Shown here one piece after another: positions 6,191 to 9,862 of a stretch of 9,862 bases of DNA. A model generated the notes under the pieces. That model was not told the origin of the DNA. It searched no databases and saw only the letters and a program-made list of their open reading frames with translations. The stretch spans positions 1 to 9,862 of the forward strand of contig DASYCJ010000109.1 in the NCBI GenBank assembly GCA_036500225.1. The letters run 5' to 3'. The position numbers and the translations under genes were made by a program. The stretch is from DASUBN01 sp036500225 (GTDB lineage: Bacteria > Pseudomonadota > Gammaproteobacteria > Natronospirales > REEB76). The stretch's first letter is position 1. Each line of letters opens with the position of its first letter.

Positions 6191-6556
6191 ATGTCGACCG
6201 TGCTCATCATTGACGATTCGCCGACCGAAGTGCATGTCCTGAAGACGTGGCTCGAGAAGAACGGCTTCAGCACCATCACCGCCGAGAGCGGCGAGGAAGG
6301 CATCGAGAAGGCCAAGACCGACAAGCCCGACGCCATCATCATGGACGTCGTTATGCCCGGCATGAGCGGTTTCCAGGCCACGCGACAGCTGTCGAAGGAT
6401 CCGGACACCTCCCGCATCCCGGTGGTGATGGTCACCACCAAGGATCAGGAGACGGACAAGATCTGGGGCATGCGCCAGGGTGCAGTCGCCTATCTGCCGA
6501 AGCCGGTTACCGAGAAGCAGCTCGTCGACAAGATCAAGGAAGTGATCGCGGGCTGA
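6191..6556 (+). CDS. pilH: Twitching motility response regulator PilH
   Basis: 121 residues, the same length as P. aeruginosa PilH. A stand-alone CheY-like receiver: Asp8-Asp9 (VLIIDDSPTE), phosphoacceptor Asp52 in IIMDVVMPGMSGFQATR, Thr82/Thr83 in VMVTTKDQETDK and Lys104 in YLPKPV. The segment KIWGMRQGAVAYLPKP is typical of PilH and separates it from PilG. In the Pil-Chp system PilH opposes or tunes PilG, favouring retraction or acting as a phosphate sink. The ATG has AGAGGA at 6181-6186 just upstream. It is followed after a single base by pilI, so the two are probably coupled. Confidence 0.96.
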   Translation: MSTVLIIDDSPTEVHVLKTWLEKNGFSTITAESGEEGIEKAKTDKPDAIIMDVVMPGMSGFQATRQLSKDPDTSRIPVVMVTTKDQETDKIWGMRQGAVAYLPKPVTEKQLVDKIKEVIAG

Positions 6557-6557
6557 T

Positions 6558-7112
6558 ATGGCAAGCGCACTCCTCGAACTCCGCGAACGCCCCTTCGAGC
6601 TCCTCCTGGAACTCGAGCGGCGTAGCCGCATCGCCGCTTCGGGCCGCGGCCAGGAAGCCGGCCATGAAGAGGAGTGGGTGGGCGTGGGTTTTCGCGTCGG
6701 GCGTACGCGCCTGGTCGCCTCCCGCGAAGAAGTGCGTGAAGTGCTCACCTGGCCGGGCGTCACCGCCCTGCCGGGCGCCAAACCCTGGATGCTGGGTCTA
6801 GCCAACGTGCGCGGCCAGTTGCTGCCGGTCACGGACCTCGCGGCGTTCTTCGGCGGCGAGCCGACCGCGCTGGGTCGCACCACGCGGGTGCTGATGGTCA
6901 ACCATGCTGACATCCCTGCGGGCCTGCTGGTTGACGAGGTGCGCGGTTTCCGCCGCTTCGTCGCCTCCGAGAAGGCCGAGGTGATGCCGGATACGCTTCC
7001 GGGTATGACGCCGTTCCTGGCGGGCGCCTACGGCAGTGAAGAAGACGTGTGGGGAGTCCTCGGGTTGCACGGGCTGGTGGAGAGCGCCGTGTTCCTGCAG
7101 GCATCACGTTGA
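6558..7112 (+). CDS. pilI: Twitching motility CheW-like adaptor PilI
   Basis: 184 residues with a CheW domain from about 40 to 180. Landmarks: N-terminal RPFELLLELERRSR (11-24), GVGFRVGRTRLVAS (42-55), LPGAKPWMLGLANVRGQLLPVTDL (71-94, including the conserved N-x-R-G turn) and GLLVDEVRGFRRF (122-134). PilI links the PilJ receptor to the ChpA kinase in polar chemosensory arrays at the inner membrane. The start lies one base after the pilH stop with little Shine-Dalgarno signal, suggesting re-initiation. An 84-base gap follows before pilJ, in which no promoter or terminator was seen. Confidence 0.94.
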   Translation: MASALLELRERPFELLLELERRSRIAASGRGQEAGHEEEWVGVGFRVGRTRLVASREEVREVLTWPGVTALPGAKPWMLGLANVRGQLLPVTDLAAFFGGEPTALGRTTRVLMVNHADIPAGLLVDEVRGFRRFVASEKAEVMPDTLPGMTPFLAGAYGSEEDVWGVLGLHGLVESAVFLQASR

Positions 7113-7196
7113 TGGGAACGGCACGCGGACTGAGCCGCCCGCGCCGCCGCTTGGGGAACCAGGAAGGGCTCAACCAAATTTTTAGGGTGAACTGAC

Positions 7197-9263
7197 ATGG
7201 CCGACAACGAGAAGCGATCCAACACGCCGCTATACCTGCTGCTGGGTTTGGCTGGTCTAATGGTGGCAGCTGCGGTGTACGACTTCGTCACCGTAGCCCG
7301 CGACTCCACCTACGACACCAAGTTCCAGAGCCTGTCGGCCCAGCAGTCGCTCATCTCCCAGAGCGTGGTGCGCTCAGCGGACGACGCGGTGGCCGGGAAC
7401 GCCGACGGGTTCACGCAGCTCTCCAACGCCAGCGACCAGTTCGACAACACTATCAGCCTGATGGGTAACGGTGACCCCCAGACCCTGATGCCTGCCGCCA
7501 CCGGCGAAGTGCAATCGGAACTCTCGGTGTTGCAGACCCAGTGGGCCCAGGTGCGCACCTCCTTGAAGGTAATCCTCACCAACAAAGACTCCATCGCAGT
7601 GGCCAACCAGGCCGCCGCCGGCGTGCGCCAGACCATGCCCGATCTGCTCAAAGCCTGGGATGCCTTCGCTGACGCCGCGCGCCAACGCAACGCCAGCCAC
7701 AACACCGTCTACTACGCCGGCAAGATGGGGTATTACGGCCAAGTGATCCTGCGCGACGTGAACCTGCTCACCACCGGCGGCCACGGCGACGTCTCCAACG
7801 TGGCCCAGGAACTGCCGGATACCATCCAGACCTTCACCCGCATCACCCAGGGTATGTTGGATGGCAGCCCCCAGCTGCAGTTGCAGGCCATCACCGATTC
7901 CAGCCTGCTGGTGCCCCTGCGCCAGATCCAGGTGCTGAATGCCAAGCTCGCCGCCAGCCTCAACTCCCTCACGCCGCTGGTGGGCCTGTTGGTGAACGTG
8001 CAGAAGGCCGACGGCACCATCCATGACTTGAGCGACCAGTTGCTGAACAACGCCCAGGCCATCAACACCAGCTACCAGCGCAGCGTGAACTCGCGTCTGA
8101 CGCGGCCCTCCGTGGGTTACGGCTTAGGCCTGGTGGGCATCCTCTTGCTGGTGGGCATCCTGTACCTGTACGTGTTGGGCGGCGATGCCCGCCGAGCGGC
8201 ACAGATGCAGTTGGAGACCAACGAACGAAACCAACAAGCCATTTTGCGACTCCTGGACGAACTCGGCTCACTGGCAGACGGTGACTTGACCGTGCAGGTG
8301 ACGGTGACCGAAGACATCACGGGCGCCATCGCAGACTCCATCAACTACGCTCTCGAGGCCCTGCGCGGCCTGGTCGCGACGATTAACGACACGGCCGTAC
8401 AGGTGGACGCCGCCGCCCGTCAGACGCAGGCGACCACGACCCATCTGGCCGAGGCGTCCGTCAACCAGTCCAAGCAGATCAACACCGCATCCCAGTCCAT
8501 CACCGAGATGGCGAAGTCCATTGAGCAGGTGTCCGCCAACGCCGAACGCTCCGCGAAGGTGGCCGCGCAGTCAGTGGAAATCGCGCACAAGGGTGGTCAG
8601 GCGGTGCGCCGCACGATCGACGGCATGAACTCGATCCGTGAAACCATCCAGGAAACCTCGAAGCGCATCAAACGACTCGGCGAATCCTCGCAGGAGATCG
8701 GCGACATCGTGGAACTCATCAACGACATCGCCGAACAGACGAACATCCTGGCACTCAACGCGGCGATCCAGGCATCCATGGCCGGTGAAGCAGGCCGCGG
8801 TTTCGCGGTGGTGGCCGACGAAGTGCAACGCCTCGCAGAACGCTCCGCTAACGCCACGCGGCAGATCGAAGCCTTGGTGAAGACCATTCAAACCGACACC
8901 AACGAAGCGGTCATCTCGATGGAACAGTCGACCGCGGGTGTGGTGGGCGGAGCCCAGCTGGCCGAGAACGCAGGTTCGGCACTGGACGAGATCGAGAAGG
9001 TGGCGAACCACATCGCAACCCTGGTGCAGAGCATCTCCAACGCGGCGCGCCAACAGGCACAGACCGCCGGCGAGGTGTCCCGCACCATGAACGTGATTAG
9101 AGAGATCACCGCGCAGACCACCGAAGGCACCAACGCCACGGCAGTCAGCGTAGGCAAGCTCGCCGCACTCGCCACCGAGATGCGTAAGTCGGTCGCCGGC
9201 TTCAAGCTGCCCGGCAGCCGCAGCCAGGAGACCATGGTGATGCGCCCCGAGCAGGCCGCCTGA
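7197..9263 (+). CDS. pilJ: Twitching motility methyl-accepting chemotaxis receptor PilJ
   Basis: 688 residues, against 682 in P. aeruginosa. Membrane segment 1 at about 11-33, a periplasmic sensor region at about 34-303, membrane segment 2 at about 306-328 (GYGLGLVGILLLVGILYLYVLG), a HAMP-like linker at about 350-395 (LADGDLTVQVTVTEDITGAI) and a cytoplasmic coiled-coil signalling domain at about 396-670. The hairpin tip is at about 511-548: IAEQTNILALNAAIQAS followed by MAGEAGRGFAVVADEVQRLAE. The IQASMAGEAG wording, instead of the usual IEAARAGE, is a PilJ hallmark. PilJ senses surface contact or pilus tension and controls ChpA through PilI. The ATG has AGGGTGA at 7184-7190 (six-base spacing). 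No C-terminal CheR/CheB-docking pentapeptide is seen. Confidence 0.97.
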   Translation: MADNEKRSNTPLYLLLGLAGLMVAAAVYDFVTVARDSTYDTKFQSLSAQQSLISQSVVRSADDAVAGNADGFTQLSNASDQFDNTISLMGNGDPQTLMPAATGEVQSELSVLQTQWAQVRTSLKVILTNKDSIAVANQAAAGVRQTMPDLLKAWDAFADAARQRNASHNTVYYAGKMGYYGQVILRDVNLLTTGGHGDVSNVAQELPDTIQTFTRITQGMLDGSPQLQLQAITDSSLLVPLRQIQVLNAKLAASLNSLTPLVGLLVNVQKADGTIHDLSDQLLNNAQAINTSYQRSVNSRLTRPSVGYGLGLVGILLLVGILYLYVLGGDARRAAQMQLETNERNQQAILRLLDELGSLADGDLTVQVTVTEDITGAIADSINYALEALRGLVATINDTAVQVDAAARQTQATTTHLAEASVNQSKQINTASQSITEMAKSIEQVSANAERSAKVAAQSVEIAHKGGQAVRRTIDGMNSIRETIQETSKRIKRLGESSQEIGDIVELINDIAEQTNILALNAAIQASMAGEAGRGFAVVADEVQRLAERSANATRQIEALVKTIQTDTNEAVISMEQSTAGVVGGAQLAENAGSALDEIEKVANHIATLVQSISNAARQQAQTAGEVSRTMNVIREITAQTTEGTNATAVSVGKLAALATEMRKSVAGFKLPGSRSQETMVMRPEQAA

Positions 9264-9294
9264 GAAACAGACGTACAGGTGACGTGACGCAAAG

Positions 9295-9862
9295 ATGAGC
9301 CAAGTCGCATCAGACTCGCTGCTGTGGATCAAGAACGAACTTGATCACACCCTCGTGCGCGCGCGTCAGGCCCTCGAGACCTACGTCGAGAAGGCCGAAG
9401 ACAAGGAAGCGCTGAGCCAGTGCCTGGAGCTCCTGCACCAGGTGCAGGGCACCCTGCGCATCGTCGAAGTCTACGGCGCGGCCATGCTCGCCGAAGAGAT
9501 GGAATCCGTGGTGCGCGGTTTCGAGACTGGCGAGGTGGCGCGCAACGACGCCGCCTTCGAAGTGCTGATGCGCGCCATGCTGCAGCTCCCGGATTATCTG
9601 GAGCGCGTGATCGGCGGCCGGCGCGACATGCCGCTGGCGCTGCTCTCGCTCCTCAACGACCTGCGCACCGTGCGCGGCCAGCCGCTGCTCTCCGAGAGTG
9701 CGCTGTTCGCCTATAACTTGGCCGGACGCAGCACTACGGCCATGGCGCCGCAGATGCAGCAGCCCGCCAAGGCGGTGGACATCAAGGGACTCGCCGTGAA
9801 GGTGCGGCCCAAGTTCCAAGCGGCACTGCTCGGCTGGTACAAGGGCGACGACGCGGCCAAGC
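9295..9862 (+). CDS. chpA: Pil-Chp hybrid histidine kinase ChpA/PilL, N-terminal part, 3' end outside window
   Basis: The frame is open from the ATG at 9295 to the window end, 189 residues, with no stop. It matches the N-terminal region of ChpA: LLWIKNELDHTLVRARQALE (about 9-28), LELLHQVQGTLRIVEVYGAA (about 44-63), MLAEEMESVV, PDYLERVIGGRRDMPLALLSLLNDLR (about 102-127) and RGQPLLSESALFAYNLAG. This part resembles the scaffold protein FimL. His48 sits in HQVQG, a degenerate version of the phosphotransfer HxxKG motif with Gln for Lys. The rest of ChpA (multiple Hpt domains, CheA core, CheW-like domain, receiver) should lie beyond the window. It begins 31 bases after the pilJ stop, so no pilK methyltransferase lies between; the only upstream Shine-Dalgarno candidate is a distant AGGTGA (9277-9282). 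The call rests on N-terminal similarity plus context. Confidence 0.93.
   Translation, partial: MSQVASDSLLWIKNELDHTLVRARQALETYVEKAEDKEALSQCLELLHQVQGTLRIVEVYGAAMLAEEMESVVRGFETGEVARNDAAFEVLMRAMLQLPDYLERVIGGRRDMPLALLSLLNDLRTVRGQPLLSESALFAYNLAGRSTTAMAPQMQQPAKAVDIKGLAVKVRPKFQAALLGWYKGDDAAK

Noticed and set aside
5752..6913. Two long - strand frames antisense to pilG, pilH and pilI
   Set aside because: Both are shadows of strongly recognised genes, with low-complexity Arg/Ser or Asp/Gly composition.
8571..9332. Long - strand frames antisense to pilJ, including 253 codons here and 216 codons at 7374-8024
   Set aside because: GC-rich codon bias leaves the opposite strand open. The proteins show no family features, and pilJ is certain.
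1..9862. Search for CRISPR arrays, insertion sequences, tRNA/rRNA genes and phage or defence genes
   Set aside because: No regularly spaced repeats, transposase motifs, terminal inverted repeats or RNA gene signatures were seen. The gene order is that of a conserved chromosomal locus.

Overview
The window looks like chromosome of a GC-rich gammaproteobacterium, related to the Pseudomonas / Xanthomonadales / Nevskiales side of the class. This rests on the gene order gshB-pilG-pilH-pilI-pilJ-chpA, with tonB (tonB3-like), algH (yqgE), ruvX (yqgF) and pyrB running away from gshB on the other strand. That is the arrangement known around the Pil-Chp cluster of Pseudomonas aeruginosa. Genus cannot be set from the sequence alone. 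No RNA gene, insertion sequence, CRISPR array, phage gene or sign of a mobile island was seen.

Layout. (1) Bases 1-509, + strand: the C-terminal end of an S9-type prolyl-oligopeptidase-family serine peptidase with its Ser, Asp and His visible, ending at a perfect 11-bp bidirectional terminator hairpin (531-556). (2) Bases 577-5482, - strand: a compact run that reads gshB, tonB, algH, ruvX, pyrB, pyrK in transcription order. The gshB/tonB junction is abutting and the ruvX/pyrB and pyrB/pyrK junctions overlap, so an operon is likely. (3) Bases 5483-5724: an AT-rich divergent promoter region followed by a GC-rich, hairpin-prone leader. (4) Bases 5725-9862, + strand: pilG, pilH, pilI, pilJ and the beginning of chpA (pilL), the chemosensory system that controls type IV pili, twitching motility and, in P. 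aeruginosa, cAMP signalling.

How the genes work together. PilJ is the membrane receptor, PilI is the CheW-like adaptor joining it to the ChpA histidine kinase, and PilG and PilH are the two single-domain response regulators. TonB3-type proteins have been tied to twitching in P. aeruginosa, so the - strand run holds one possible functional partner. The others are housekeeping genes: glutathione synthesis (GshB), a Holliday-junction resolvase-like / rRNA-processing nuclease-fold protein (RuvX), a conserved protein of unclear role (AlgH), and pyrimidine synthesis (PyrB, PyrK).

I see no wholly new system. The points most worth a second look are: a PyrK-type flavin / 2Fe-2S electron-transfer subunit translationally coupled to pyrB, where pseudomonads carry pyrR and a pyrC-like gene; an inverted repeat that encloses the proposed pilG -10 element; absence of pilK between pilJ and chpA; and the pilG start, where a GTG fits the family better than the upstream ATG.
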